DNA of 64,000 nucleotides from Cupriavidus taiwanensis (lineage in GTDB: Bacteria; Pseudomonadota; Gammaproteobacteria; Burkholderiales; Burkholderiaceae): assembly GCF_900249755.1 (NCBI RefSeq), contig NZ_LT976853.1:1382613-1446612 (forward strand). The letters are read 5' to 3'. Of this stretch, positions 8,020 through 15,911 are shown piece after piece. The position numbers were made by a program, and so were the translations under genes. How positions within the stretch are numbered: position 1 is the first letter of the stretch; every line of letters starts with the position of its first letter. The notes beneath the pieces are model-generated. The model made no database searches. It worked only from the letters and a program-made list of their open reading frames with translations, and was not told the DNA's origin.

Positions 8020-9153
8020 ATGCTGCATATCTCTTCGCATTTCGATTCCGGCGCCATCGAGGTCGAGGCGCTCGACCGCGCCGACGATATCCGCCTGCGC
8101 ATCCGCGCCGATTCGCACGCCGACTTCCGCCAGTGGTTCCATTTCCGCTTGCAGGGCGCGGCCGGGCAGGCGTGCCGCCTGCACTTCCTGAACGCGGGCG
8201 ATTGCACCTATCCGGATGGCTGGCGCGACTACCGCGCGGTGGCGTCCTACGACCGCGCCAACTGGTTCCGCGTGCCGACGCGCTTCGACGGCCAGGTGAT
8301 GACCGTCGAGGTCACGCCCGAGCACGACAGCATCTGGTTCGCGTATTTCGAGCCGTACCCGGATGAGCGCCACCTGTCGCTGCTGGCGAGCTGCCAGCGC
8401 TCGCCGCTGGCGCGGCTGTCGCACCTGGGCAGCACCGTCGACGGGCGCGACATGACGCGCGTCACCGTCGGCGAGCCCGGCCCGGGCAAGTCGACCATCT
8501 GGATGATCGCGCGCCAGCATCCGGGCGAGAGCATGGCCGAATGGTTTGTCGAGGGCGTGCTGCAGCGGCTGACCGGCACCGGCATGTGGGCAGGCGACCC
8601 GGTCGCGCGCAAGCTGCTCGAGCGCGCGGTGTTCCATATCGTGCCGAACATGAACCCCGACGGCTCGGCGCGCGGCAACCTGCGCACCAATGCCGCCGGC
8701 GCCAACCTGAACCGCGAGTGGATGGCGCCGAGCCCCGACACCAGCCCCGAGGTCTACCACGTGCGCCGCGCGATCGAGGCCAGCGGCTGCGACATGTTCT
8801 TCGATATCCATGGCGACGAGGGCCTGCCGTACAACTTCGTCGCCGGCAGCGAGATGCTGCCGGGCTTCACCGAAGCGCGCCGGCGCGAGCAGCAGCGCTT
8901 TATCGAGGCCTTCAAGCGGGCCTCGCCGGACTTCCAGGACGTGCATGGCTATGCCGCCAGCAAGTACAACGCCGATGCGCTCAAGCTGGCGTCGAAGTAC
9001 ATCGGCCATACCTTCGGCTGCCTGGCGCTGACGCTGGAGATGCCGTTCAAGGACAACGCCGACCTGCCGGATCCTGAGGTGGGATGGAATGGTGCGCGCA
9101 GTGCGCTGCTGGGGACGGCGATGCTGCAGGCGATACTGGATTACCTGGGCTGA
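8020..9153 (+). CDS. M14-family zinc carboxypeptidase (cytosolic type)
   Basis: The 377-residue protein has no signal peptide. An N-terminal beta domain (1-125; FRQWFHFRL, RDYRAVASYDR) precedes a peptidase domain with the zinc ligands His167/Glu170 (ARQHPGESMAEW) and His264 (FDIHGDEGLP). Substrate-site NPDG and NREW lie at 212-234 and the catalytic Glu is in LTLEMPF near 339. This layout matches bacterial relatives of the cytosolic carboxypeptidases (AGBL/Nna1 branch), which trim C-terminal residues. The physiological substrate in bacteria is not established. It lies 37 bases behind yaaA. Confidence 0.88.
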   Translation: MLHISSHFDSGAIEVEALDRADDIRLRIRADSHADFRQWFHFRLQGAAGQACRLHFLNAGDCTYPDGWRDYRAVASYDRANWFRVPTRFDGQVMTVEVTPEHDSIWFAYFEPYPDERHLSLLASCQRSPLARLSHLGSTVDGRDMTRVTVGEPGPGKSTIWMIARQHPGESMAEWFVEGVLQRLTGTGMWAGDPVARKLLERAVFHIVPNMNPDGSARGNLRTNAAGANLNREWMAPSPDTSPEVYHVRRAIEASGCDMFFDIHGDEGLPYNFVAGSEMLPGFTEARRREQQRFIEAFKRASPDFQDVHGYAASKYNADALKLASKYIGHTFGCLALTLEMPFKDNADLPDPEVGWNGARSALLGTAMLQAILDYLG

Positions 9154-9169
9154 GGCCGGCGAGGGTTTG

Positions 9170-9199
9170 CTCCCCTCTCCCGCTTGCGGGAGAGGGGAG
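9170..9199. repeat. REP-like palindrome, copy 3
   Basis: CTCCCCTCTCCCGC (9170-9183), loop TT, and the exact complementary arm 9186-9199 give a 14-bp perfect stem. It lies between the convergent carboxypeptidase and BspC-like lipoprotein genes, and no other terminator is visible there. Confidence 0.85.
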
Positions 9200-9230
9200 A
9201 ACCCAAGCGCTGGGCGCGAATGCCTCGGGC

Positions 9231-10025
9231 TTACTGCTTCTTCTTGCTGCTAGCCTTGGCCGAACCCGACGTCGATTTCGCCGACGTCGACCTGGCCGAA
9301 CCCGACTTCACCGACTTCGATGCCGAAGCCTTGCCCGACTTCGCCGCCGTGCTCTTGCCCTTCGCGCTCTTGCGGCTCTTGCTGGCCGACGTGCGCGTGG
9401 CGGTGGGCACCGCCGGCGCGGCGGCGGGCTCGCTGATGGTGGCGCCGCCGCTGTCGAGCAGTTCGTACGCCAGCATCATGCCGTCGTCATAGCCGCAGCG
9501 CACCTTCACCGGCTGCCAGTCGTCGCTGCCGCGGCGCTTGTGCGCGGTGGCGGCGAAGGTGACCACCGAGCTGACCGGCACCGCCTGCTTGCCCGGCGAG
9601 AAACGCCCGCTCCAGGGCTCGGTGGTGGCCTGTCCCGCGGCGAGCGCGCCGGTGGGGATCTTCAACGCGTCGTAGGTGGCCGAGCGCGGCACCACCCAGC
9701 TGGCGTGGGCGGCGCAGTCGGCCACGTCGCTGGTGGCGTTCTCGGTCTTCATCAGCTGTTCGCGCATGCGCGCGCGGTACTCGGCCAGGCTGACGCGGCC
9801 GCGGTCGGGCAGGTTGATGGTCTTGGTGGGGGGCGATGCGGAGACTGCCGGGGCGGGTGCAGGGGCCGGGGCGGCGGCGGGGCGGGCTTGCGCCGCGGCG
9901 GGGGCCGGGGCCGTGCTGGTGGCGCCGGCGCTGCCGGCGGCCTCGTCCGGCAGGTTGGCGCAGCCTGCCAGCGCGATCGCACCGGCCACTGCGGCAGCCA
10001 CCATGCGGAGCCGGCTGCCGAGCAT
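9231..10025 (-). CDS. BspC-like lipoprotein with histone-H1-like tail
   Basis: The 264-residue protein has a lipoprotein signal with lipobox ALAGC (Cys22), an Ala/Pro linker (about 35-70), a compact core (70-205; MREQLMKTENATSDVADC, CGYDDGMMLAYELLD) and a C-terminal tail of about 55 residues made almost only of Ser, Ala, Lys, Thr and Gly. The core reads like the BspC domain family of Burkholderiales, named after a Burkholderia surface adhesin; I place it there with moderate confidence. Conserved cysteines suggest a periplasmic or surface location with disulfides. The basic tail resembles histone H1 and is unusual on a lipoprotein; it may bind polyanions or cell wall. An upstream ATG (10091) would lengthen the N-terminus and spoil the signal. 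Confidence 0.7.
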   Translation of the reverse strand: MLGSRLRMVAAAVAGAIALAGCANLPDEAAGSAGATSTAPAPAAAQARPAAAPAPAPAPAVSASPPTKTINLPDRGRVSLAEYRARMREQLMKTENATSDVADCAAHASWVVPRSATYDALKIPTGALAAGQATTEPWSGRFSPGKQAVPVSSVVTFAATAHKRRGSDDWQPVKVRCGYDDGMMLAYELLDSGGATISEPAAAPAVPTATRTSASKSRKSAKGKSTAAKSGKASASKSVKSGSARSTSAKSTSGSAKASSKKKQ

Positions 10026-10288
10026 TGCGGAGATTCGTCGGATCACGGTGTGAGCGGTGTGTGCTTGCCTGGGATTGCCTGCCGGCGCCATGGGCCGGCA
10101 GCCAGGATGGGTTCGCAAAGGATTGCCATGATAGAGGAAACCCACCTGCCAAAGTTCCTAAATCTTGTTACCCATTCTTCTAAAGCATGGCGAGCACGCC
10201 ACCGCCCGCGCGAAGTGATTCCGGCGCGGACGGGAATTCTCCGAGCGCGGCCCCGGCGGCGAAGCCGCCCCCCGGGCCGCGGCGGATT

Positions 10289-11176
10289 TCAGGCCACGCG
10301 CGATGGCATCGCGCGCGTAAAGCGCAGCAGTTCGTCGAGCAGGCTGTTCAGGTCGTGCCGCAGCTTGGCAAAGCCGGCGCTGTGCGTCAGGCCCGCTTCG
10401 TCCATGTAGAGCTTGCGGTTGACTTCCAGCTGCAGGCTGTGGCGGCCGGCCTGCGGCTGGCCGACCACGCGCACGATCTCGACGCCCTTGTACGGGTGGT
10501 TGCGCCAGACCTCGTAGCCCATCTCCTTGAGCAGGCCCTCGACCCGGTCGGTAAAGCGCTTGTCGCAGGTGGTGCCGTCGCGGTCGCCGACGACGAAATC
10601 CGGATGCTCCAGGCCGGGGAACTCGGTCGCGAAGGGCGCGGCGTGGCTGGGCATCGAATGGCAGTTGATGTGCCACGCGCTGCCATGGCTGGCAACGGCA
10701 TGCTCGGCCAGCTTCTGCAGCTGCGCGTAGTAGGGCAGGTAGCAGCGCTCGATGCGGGCCTGCACCTCGGCCACGCTCAGCTTGCGGTCGTAGATGGCTT
10801 CGCCGGTGTCCAGCACGCGCCAGACCAGGCCCTTGCCCAGCCGGGTCTTGGAAGTTTCCTGCTTCGCGCCGGGCCAGGGCGCGTCGAGCAGGGCTTCGTC
10901 GATTTCCTCGAGCGCGCGGTTGGCGTCGAGGTAGCTGCGCGGAAAGCCCGCGCACAGCAGCGGGATGCCGCGCGCCGGGGCGCCTGCGTAAAGCTCGTCG
11001 ACAAAGGTGTCCTCGGCCTGGCGCAGCAGCGGCAGCGGCAGCGCGGGATCGGGGCGGAAGTCCGTCGGGTACGTGGTCGCGCTGTGCGGCGAGTCCAGGA
11101 ACAGCGCCGCGGGCTCGCCCTCGGGCTGGTACAGGCAGAACGGACTATCCGCGGTGGTTCGGTCGGTGTCGGTCAT
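10289..11176 (-). CDS. N-formylglutamate amidohydrolase family protein
   Basis: The 295-residue product belongs to the HutG/FGase family, which hydrolyses N-formyl-L-glutamate in histidine breakdown. Visible landmarks are LFLDSPHSATTYP near 25, DTFVDELY, RSYLDANRA, and the metal-binding WHINCHSMPSH near 165-177. No hut genes lie nearby, so the substrate may be another N-acyl amino acid. The gene follows the Bug receptor gene by 15 bases on the same strand, so receptor and hydrolase probably form one operon. Confidence 0.85.
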   Translation of the reverse strand: MTDTDRTTADSPFCLYQPEGEPAALFLDSPHSATTYPTDFRPDPALPLPLLRQAEDTFVDELYAGAPARGIPLLCAGFPRSYLDANRALEEIDEALLDAPWPGAKQETSKTRLGKGLVWRVLDTGEAIYDRKLSVAEVQARIERCYLPYYAQLQKLAEHAVASHGSAWHINCHSMPSHAAPFATEFPGLEHPDFVVGDRDGTTCDKRFTDRVEGLLKEMGYEVWRNHPYKGVEIVRVVGQPQAGRHSLQLEVNRKLYMDEAGLTHSAGFAKLRHDLNSLLDELLRFTRAMPSRVA

Positions 11177-11191
11177 GGTGATGCTGTGGGG

Positions 11192-12178
11192 TCAGTCGAG
11201 CGAGATCTTGGCGGCGGCGGCGACGCGCTTGTTCTTGGCCACTTCGGTCTTGATCTGGGCGGCAAAGTGCGCCGGGGTGTCGCCCACCGGGGTTGCGCCC
11301 AGCTTCTCCAGCTTGGCCTTGACCTCCGGCAGCGCCAGCACCTTGAGCGCGGCGGCATGCAGCTTGTTCTGCAAGTCGGCCGGCAGGTTGGCCGGCGCGA
11401 TCAGGCCGAACCAGGCGGCGTCGTTGACTTCGCCCAGGCCGAGTTCGGCGAAGGTCGGCACATTGGGCAGCGCGGCCACGCGCTTGGGCGCCGCCACTGC
11501 GAGCGCGCGCAGCTTGCCGGCTTCGATGAACGGCAGCGACGACGGCAGGTTGTCGAACAGCACCTGCACCTGGCCGGCCAGCGCGTCGTTCAGCGCCGGG
11601 CCCACGCCCTTGTACGGCACGTGCAGCAGTTCGGTCTTGCTGCTCATCTTGAACAGTTCCCCCATCATGTGCGAGACGCTGCCGTTGCCGGCCGAGCCAT
11701 AGGCCAGCTTGTTCGGCTGCGACTGCGCCAGCGCGATGAAGGACTTCATGTCGGTGGCCTTGACCGCCGGGTTGATGCTCATCACGTTCGGCACCGAGGC
11801 CAGGTTGGTGATGGTGGTGAAGTCCTTGGTGGCATCGTAGGACAGGCGCGGGTAGACCGCCGGGTTGATGCCATGGGTCGACGCCGTGGCGATGCCGAGC
11901 GTGTAGCCGTCCGGCGCGGCCTTGGACAGGAAGGTGGTGCCGATGCTGCCGCCGGCGCCGCCGCGGTTATCGACCACCACGGGCTGGCCCAGCTGCTGGC
12001 CGAGCTTGTCGGCGACGATGCGCGCGACGATGTCGGTGGTGCCGCCGGCCGGGAACGGCACGACCAGCGTGATCGGCTTGCTAGGGTAGCCGGGCTGCGC
12101 GGCGGCGCTGAAGGAAATGCCGGCGGCGACGGTGGCCGTCGCGGCGGCCAGGATTCGGAGAAGGTGGCGACGTTGCAT
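11192..12178 (-). CDS. Bug-family (TctC) periplasmic solute-binding receptor
   Basis: The 328-residue protein has an RRH signal peptide (MQRRHLLRILAAATATVAAG, cleaved near AAA-QPGYPSKPI). The Bug signature runs through YPSKPITLVVPFPAGGTTD, VVVDNRGGAGGSIGT, YGSAGNGSVSHMMGE and LLHVPYKGVGPALND. Bug receptors bind carboxylates or amino acids by backbone contacts; the ligand cannot be read. It is divergent from a LysR regulator (124-base gap) and is followed by the N-formylglutamate hydrolase-like gene, hinting at an N-acylated amino acid as ligand. TctA/TctB membrane genes are absent, as is usual for orphan Bug receptors. Confidence 0.92.
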   Translation of the reverse strand: MQRRHLLRILAAATATVAAGISFSAAAQPGYPSKPITLVVPFPAGGTTDIVARIVADKLGQQLGQPVVVDNRGGAGGSIGTTFLSKAAPDGYTLGIATASTHGINPAVYPRLSYDATKDFTTITNLASVPNVMSINPAVKATDMKSFIALAQSQPNKLAYGSAGNGSVSHMMGELFKMSSKTELLHVPYKGVGPALNDALAGQVQVLFDNLPSSLPFIEAGKLRALAVAAPKRVAALPNVPTFAELGLGEVNDAAWFGLIAPANLPADLQNKLHAAALKVLALPEVKAKLEKLGATPVGDTPAHFAAQIKTEVAKNKRVAAAAKISLD

Positions 12179-12212
12179 GGGGGAATCCAGGGCAAGAGGA
12201 AGAATTAAGCGG

Positions 12213-12291
12213 ACTTCACGATTCTGCGCGCCCGAGCAAGGGCGCCGCAAACGAAATAAAATCCCTAGCTCATTCCATCTGGTCGTGAAGT
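12213..12291. promoter_or_regulatory. divergent promoter region with 9-bp inverted repeat
   Basis: ACTTCACGA at 12213-12221 and its exact complement TCGTGAAGT at 12283-12291 lie 70 bases apart, centre to centre, between the Bug and LysR genes. LysR tetramers often contact two separated sites. A -10-like TAAAAT lies at 12257-12262 and GAGGTGA (ribosome site of the LysR gene) at 12293-12299. Function is inferred from position only. Confidence 0.35.
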
Positions 12292-12302
12292 AGAGGTGAT
12301 TT

Positions 12303-13211
12303 ATGCGACGCCTATGTCCGTCGCTGACCGAGTTGCACGCCTTCGAGGCGGCGGCGCGCCATAACAGTTTTACCGTAGCCGCCCGCGAGCTGCATGTCAC
12401 GCAGGGCGCGGTCAGCAAGCAGGTGCGCAGCCTGGAGGCCTACCTTGGGGTGGAGCTGTTCCAGCGGGTGCGCCAGCGGCTGGTGCTGACCCCGGCGGGC
12501 GAGCGCTACCTGGAGCGCATCGGCCCCAGCCTGAACGAACTCGAGGCCGCCACCGTTGAGCTGATGGCGGGGCAGGGGCGCGGCGGCGTGCTGCATATCG
12601 CCAGCATGCCGACGCTGGGCGCCAAGTGGCTGATCCCGCGCCTGCCGCAGTTCTTCGCGCGCCATCCGGAGGTCACGCTGGAGTTCGTGCCGCATGCCCA
12701 GGGCTACGATTTCTCCGAGCCAGACCTCGATGCCGCGATCCGTTTCGGCGACGGCGTCTGGCCCGGCAGCCTGGCCGACTACATGACCGGGCGCGAAGTC
12801 TTGCCGGTGTGCCGGCCGGGCCTGCTGGCGTCAGAGCCCGATGGCGTGGCGCCGACGCCGGCGGCGCTGCTGCGCTATCCGCTGCTGCACCACACGACGG
12901 TGCCCGAGGCCTGGCCCGACTGGTTCGCGACGCTGGGCCTGCCCACGCGCGACGCCTGGAGCGGCGCGCGCTTCGACCAGTTCTCGCTGCTGACGCAGGC
13001 GGCGCTGTCGGGGCTGGGCATCGCGCTGATCCCGCGCTGCCTGATCGAGCAAGAGCTGGCCACCGGCGCGCTGGTGGTGGCGCATCCCGCGCAGGTGCTG
13101 GCCAAGAAGGGCTATTACCTGTGCTATCCGGAGCAGAAGCAGCACCTGCCGGCGCTGCGCACGTTCCGGGCGTGGGTGATGGAGGGGGCGGACCTGGCGC
13201 GGCCCGCCTGA
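12303..13211 (+). CDS. LysR-family regulator (GcvA-like)
   Basis: The 302-residue protein has an N-terminal winged helix-turn-helix (LTELHAFEAAARHNSFTVAARELHVTQ..VS, residues 8-40; key pattern AA-E-L-VTQGAVSKQV) and a periplasmic-binding-like effector domain ending in YLCYPEQ and RTFRAWV, which is typical of the GcvA/AmpR subgroup. A good ribosome site, GAGGTGA, lies just upstream. By position it controls the divergent Bug-hydrolase operon. Confidence 0.9.
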   Translation: MRRLCPSLTELHAFEAAARHNSFTVAARELHVTQGAVSKQVRSLEAYLGVELFQRVRQRLVLTPAGERYLERIGPSLNELEAATVELMAGQGRGGVLHIASMPTLGAKWLIPRLPQFFARHPEVTLEFVPHAQGYDFSEPDLDAAIRFGDGVWPGSLADYMTGREVLPVCRPGLLASEPDGVAPTPAALLRYPLLHHTTVPEAWPDWFATLGLPTRDAWSGARFDQFSLLTQAALSGLGIALIPRCLIEQELATGALVVAHPAQVLAKKGYYLCYPEQKQHLPALRTFRAWVMEGADLARPA

Positions 13212-13221
13212 TGGTTGATGG

Positions 13222-14130
13222 TCAGCCGTTGCCCGATGTCAGCTGGCGCAGTTGCTCCAGCAGCTTCGCTGCCGGCGCCGGCAGGATGCCCTGGCGGCGC
13301 CGGTACACCGACAGCCGGCGCGGCATCCGGGCGCCTTCAATGGGCAGCGGCAGGATCAAGCCGGCCTTTTGCTCGGCCTCGTACATCGGCGCCGCCATCC
13401 AGCTGAGGAAACCCGCGCGGGCCACCAGCGCCTTGAGCGCAATGATCGAGCGGGTTTCGGCGACGATGTCCGGCGGCGCCAGCCCGGCCCGCGCGAACAG
13501 CCGCTGCAGTTCGTCGAATGGCGCCGTGCCGCGCGGCGGCATGACCCAGCGGCAGCCGGCGGTATCCGCCAGCCGCAGCGCCGTCCGGCCCATCAGCGCA
13601 TGCCCGGCCGCGGCGACCACGAAGCTGCTGTCGCTCCAGCCCACGTCCGCCACGGCGCAGATTTCCTCGTTCTCCGGCAGCGCGATGCCGATGGCCAAGT
13701 CGATCTCGCGGCGCAGCAGCGCATCGGCGAGGAAATCTCCCACCCCTTCGACGATGCGCACGCGCAGCCCGGGCCAGCGGGCCAGCACCGCCTCGATCGC
13801 CTCCGGCAGCACCACGCTGGCCACGCTGGCGACGGCGCCGACGCGGATGGTGCCGGCGGCCAGCCCGCGCAGCGCGCGCACGGCCTCGGTGGCGTGCTCG
13901 GCTTCGTGGCGCAACAGGTTGGCGTGCGGCAGCAGGGCCTCGCCGCAGGCGGTCAGCACCATGCCGGTGGCATAGCGTTCGAACAGCGGCGCGCCCAGCT
14001 GGGCTTCCAGCCGCTGGATGGTGCGGCTCAGGGCCGGCTGGGTGACATTCAGCTGGGCGGCGGCGCGGCCCAGGCTGCCGTGTTCGCACACCGCAAGGAA
14101 GGCAAGGAGCTGTCGCAGGTCGAGGGTCAT
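13222..14130 (-). CDS. LysR-family regulator (of the mdlC operon)
   Basis: The 302-residue LysR protein has the HTH at MTLDLRQLLAFLAVCEHGSL..AAAQLNVTQPALSRTIQRLE (1-45) and an effector domain with IRVGAVASVASVVLP. It is transcribed divergently from the benzoylformate decarboxylase gene with 109 bases between start codons, so it is the likely regulator of that operon, perhaps with a phenylglyoxylate-like inducer. The longer upstream open frame overlaps mdlC and was rejected. Its 3' end faces the other LysR gene across 10 bases. Confidence 0.9.
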   Translation of the reverse strand: MTLDLRQLLAFLAVCEHGSLGRAAAQLNVTQPALSRTIQRLEAQLGAPLFERYATGMVLTACGEALLPHANLLRHEAEHATEAVRALRGLAAGTIRVGAVASVASVVLPEAIEAVLARWPGLRVRIVEGVGDFLADALLRREIDLAIGIALPENEEICAVADVGWSDSSFVVAAAGHALMGRTALRLADTAGCRWVMPPRGTAPFDELQRLFARAGLAPPDIVAETRSIIALKALVARAGFLSWMAAPMYEAEQKAGLILPLPIEGARMPRRLSVYRRRQGILPAPAAKLLEQLRQLTSGNG

Positions 14131-14147
14131 GCCGAATCGTAATGACT

Positions 14148-14164
14148 TTGCCCCAAAACGGCAA
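14148..14164. promoter_or_regulatory. candidate LysR-type binding dyad
   Basis: TTGCC-N7-GGCAA is a 5-bp dyad spanning 17 bases, 18 bases before the LysR start and about 76 before mdlC. Its size and position fit a LysR recognition site that also represses its own gene. This is inference from symmetry only. Confidence 0.4.
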
Positions 14165-14239
14165 TTTCCGGGCAAGGGCTGGCTGTCCATACTGGTCGGC
14201 AAGCTTAGTCCCCGATTCCGCACCGGAGCCTCCACCACC

Positions 14240-15862
14240 ATGGCCAGTTCTGCCTCGCCTGCCGCCTCCGCCACTCCCGCCTCCTCCACCACCGTGCGCA
14301 GCGCCGTGCTGGACCTGCTGCGCGCGTTCGGCATGACCACCATCTTCGGCAATCCCGGCTCGACCGAGCTGCCGCTGTTCCTCGATTTCCCCGACGACTT
14401 CCGCTACATCCTCGGCCTGCAGGAATCCGTGGTGGTGGGCATGGCCGATGGCTATGCGCAGGCCACCCGCAACGCGGCCTTCGTCAACCTGCACTCGGCG
14501 GCCGGAGTCGGCCATGCCATGGGCAGCATCTTCACCGCGCACAAGAACCGCACCCCGATGGTGATCACGGCCGGGCAGCAGGCGCGCTCGATCCTGCCGT
14601 TCGAGCCCTTCCTGTTCTCGGCCCAGGCCACCGAGCTGCCCAGGCCGTATGTGAAGTGGAGTTGCGAGCCGGCGCGCGCCGAAGACGTGCCGCTGGCGCT
14701 TGCGCGCGGCTACTACATCGCCATGCAGCCGCCGCGCGGGCCGGTGCTGATTTCGATTCCCGCCGATGACTGGGCCCGTCCGTGCGAGCCGGTGCTGCCG
14801 CGCACGGTCAGCACGGAAAGCCGCGTGCAGCCCGAGCTGCTGGCGCAGGTCGGCGCAGCCCTTGATGCCAGCCGCCGGCCGGCGTTCGTGGTGGGCGCGG
14901 CGGTGGACCGCGATGGCGCCTGGGACGATGTGGTGCGCCTGGCGGAACGGCACCAGGCGGCGGTGTGGGTAGCGCCGATGTCGGGGCGCTGCGGCTTTCC
15001 GGAAGACCATCCGCTGTTTGCCGGCTTCTTGCCGGCGATGCGCGAGAAGATCGTCGCGCTGCTGACGGGCCACGACCTCGTGTTCGCGCTGGGCGCGGCG
15101 GCCTTCACCTATCACGTCGAGGGGTTTGGCCCCCATGCGCCGCCCGGCGCGGAGGTGGTGCAGCTGATCGACGACCCGAATATCGCCGCATGGGCGCCGG
15201 TGGGCACGGCCGCGGTCGGCAGCATCCGCCAGGGGGTGGCCGACCTGCTGGCGCGCCCGGCGCCGCCGCGGCGCGAAGCCCCGCGCCCGCGCGTGCCGGC
15301 GCCGCGCGCCGAGCCCGGCGCGCCCGGTGCGCCGATCAGCGTCGCCTATGTCCTGCAGACGCTGGCGCAGCTGCGCGACCCCGATTCCATCGTGGTCGAG
15401 GAAGCGCCCAGCGCGCGCCCGGTGATGCATCGCTACCTGCCCATCCTGCGCAGCGAGACCTTCTATACGATGTGCAGCGGCGGGCTTGGCTACGGGCTGC
15501 CCGCGGCTGTCGGCGTCGCGCTGGGCAAGCCGGGGCGCAAGGTGATCGGCCTGGTCGGCGACGGCTCCAGCATGTATTCGATCCAGGCGCTGTGGAGCGC
15601 CGCGCAACTGGGCCTGCCGATCACGTTCATCGTGCTCAACAACCGGCGCTACGCCGCGCTGCAGGAGTTCGCGCCGACCTTCGGCTTCGGCAGCGCCGAT
15701 GCGCTGGTCGGCACCGCCTTGCCCGACCTCGATTTCGTGTCGATCGCGCTCGGGCACGGCTGCGAGGCGGCGCGGGTGACCGACGCCTCTGCATTGCGCG
15801 AAACGCTGGCCGCGGCCCTGCGCATGCGCGTGCCGACCGTGGTGGAGATCGAGGTGGCCTGA
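14240..15862 (+). CDS. mdlC: benzoylformate decarboxylase (ThDP enzyme)
   Basis: The 540-residue thiamine-diphosphate enzyme would convert benzoylformate (phenylglyoxylate) to benzaldehyde and CO2. Residues matching those known to matter in the Pseudomonas putida enzyme are all present with a constant offset of about 11-15: Ser41 (GNPGSTELP), Glu62 (GLQESVVVGMADGYA), His85 (LHSAAGVGHAMG) and His292 (FTYHVEG). The ThDP/Mg motif is GDGSS (440-444) followed by NN at 467-468. The start follows the family N-terminus after a Ser/Ala-rich stretch; its ribosome site is weak. It is the first gene of a three-gene operon with an aldehyde dehydrogenase and a Bug receptor, which supports aryl 2-oxoacid use. 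Confidence 0.9.
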   Translation: MASSASPAASATPASSTTVRSAVLDLLRAFGMTTIFGNPGSTELPLFLDFPDDFRYILGLQESVVVGMADGYAQATRNAAFVNLHSAAGVGHAMGSIFTAHKNRTPMVITAGQQARSILPFEPFLFSAQATELPRPYVKWSCEPARAEDVPLALARGYYIAMQPPRGPVLISIPADDWARPCEPVLPRTVSTESRVQPELLAQVGAALDASRRPAFVVGAAVDRDGAWDDVVRLAERHQAAVWVAPMSGRCGFPEDHPLFAGFLPAMREKIVALLTGHDLVFALGAAAFTYHVEGFGPHAPPGAEVVQLIDDPNIAAWAPVGTAAVGSIRQGVADLLARPAPPRREAPRPRVPAPRAEPGAPGAPISVAYVLQTLAQLRDPDSIVVEEAPSARPVMHRYLPILRSETFYTMCSGGLGYGLPAAVGVALGKPGRKVIGLVGDGSSMYSIQALWSAAQLGLPITFIVLNNRRYAALQEFAPTFGFGSADALVGTALPDLDFVSIALGHGCEAARVTDASALRETLAAALRMRVPTVVEIEVA

Positions 15863-15911
15863 GCCGCGCCGCCGCAAGACCGACGAAGTATCCCTTTCAG
15901 GAGACGCCAGG

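Noticed and set aside
10187-12208. 673-codon plus-strand frame opposite the hydrolase and Bug genes
   Set aside because: Low-complexity Gly/Ala/Arg/Val/His translation without motifs; the two minus-strand genes have full family signatures.
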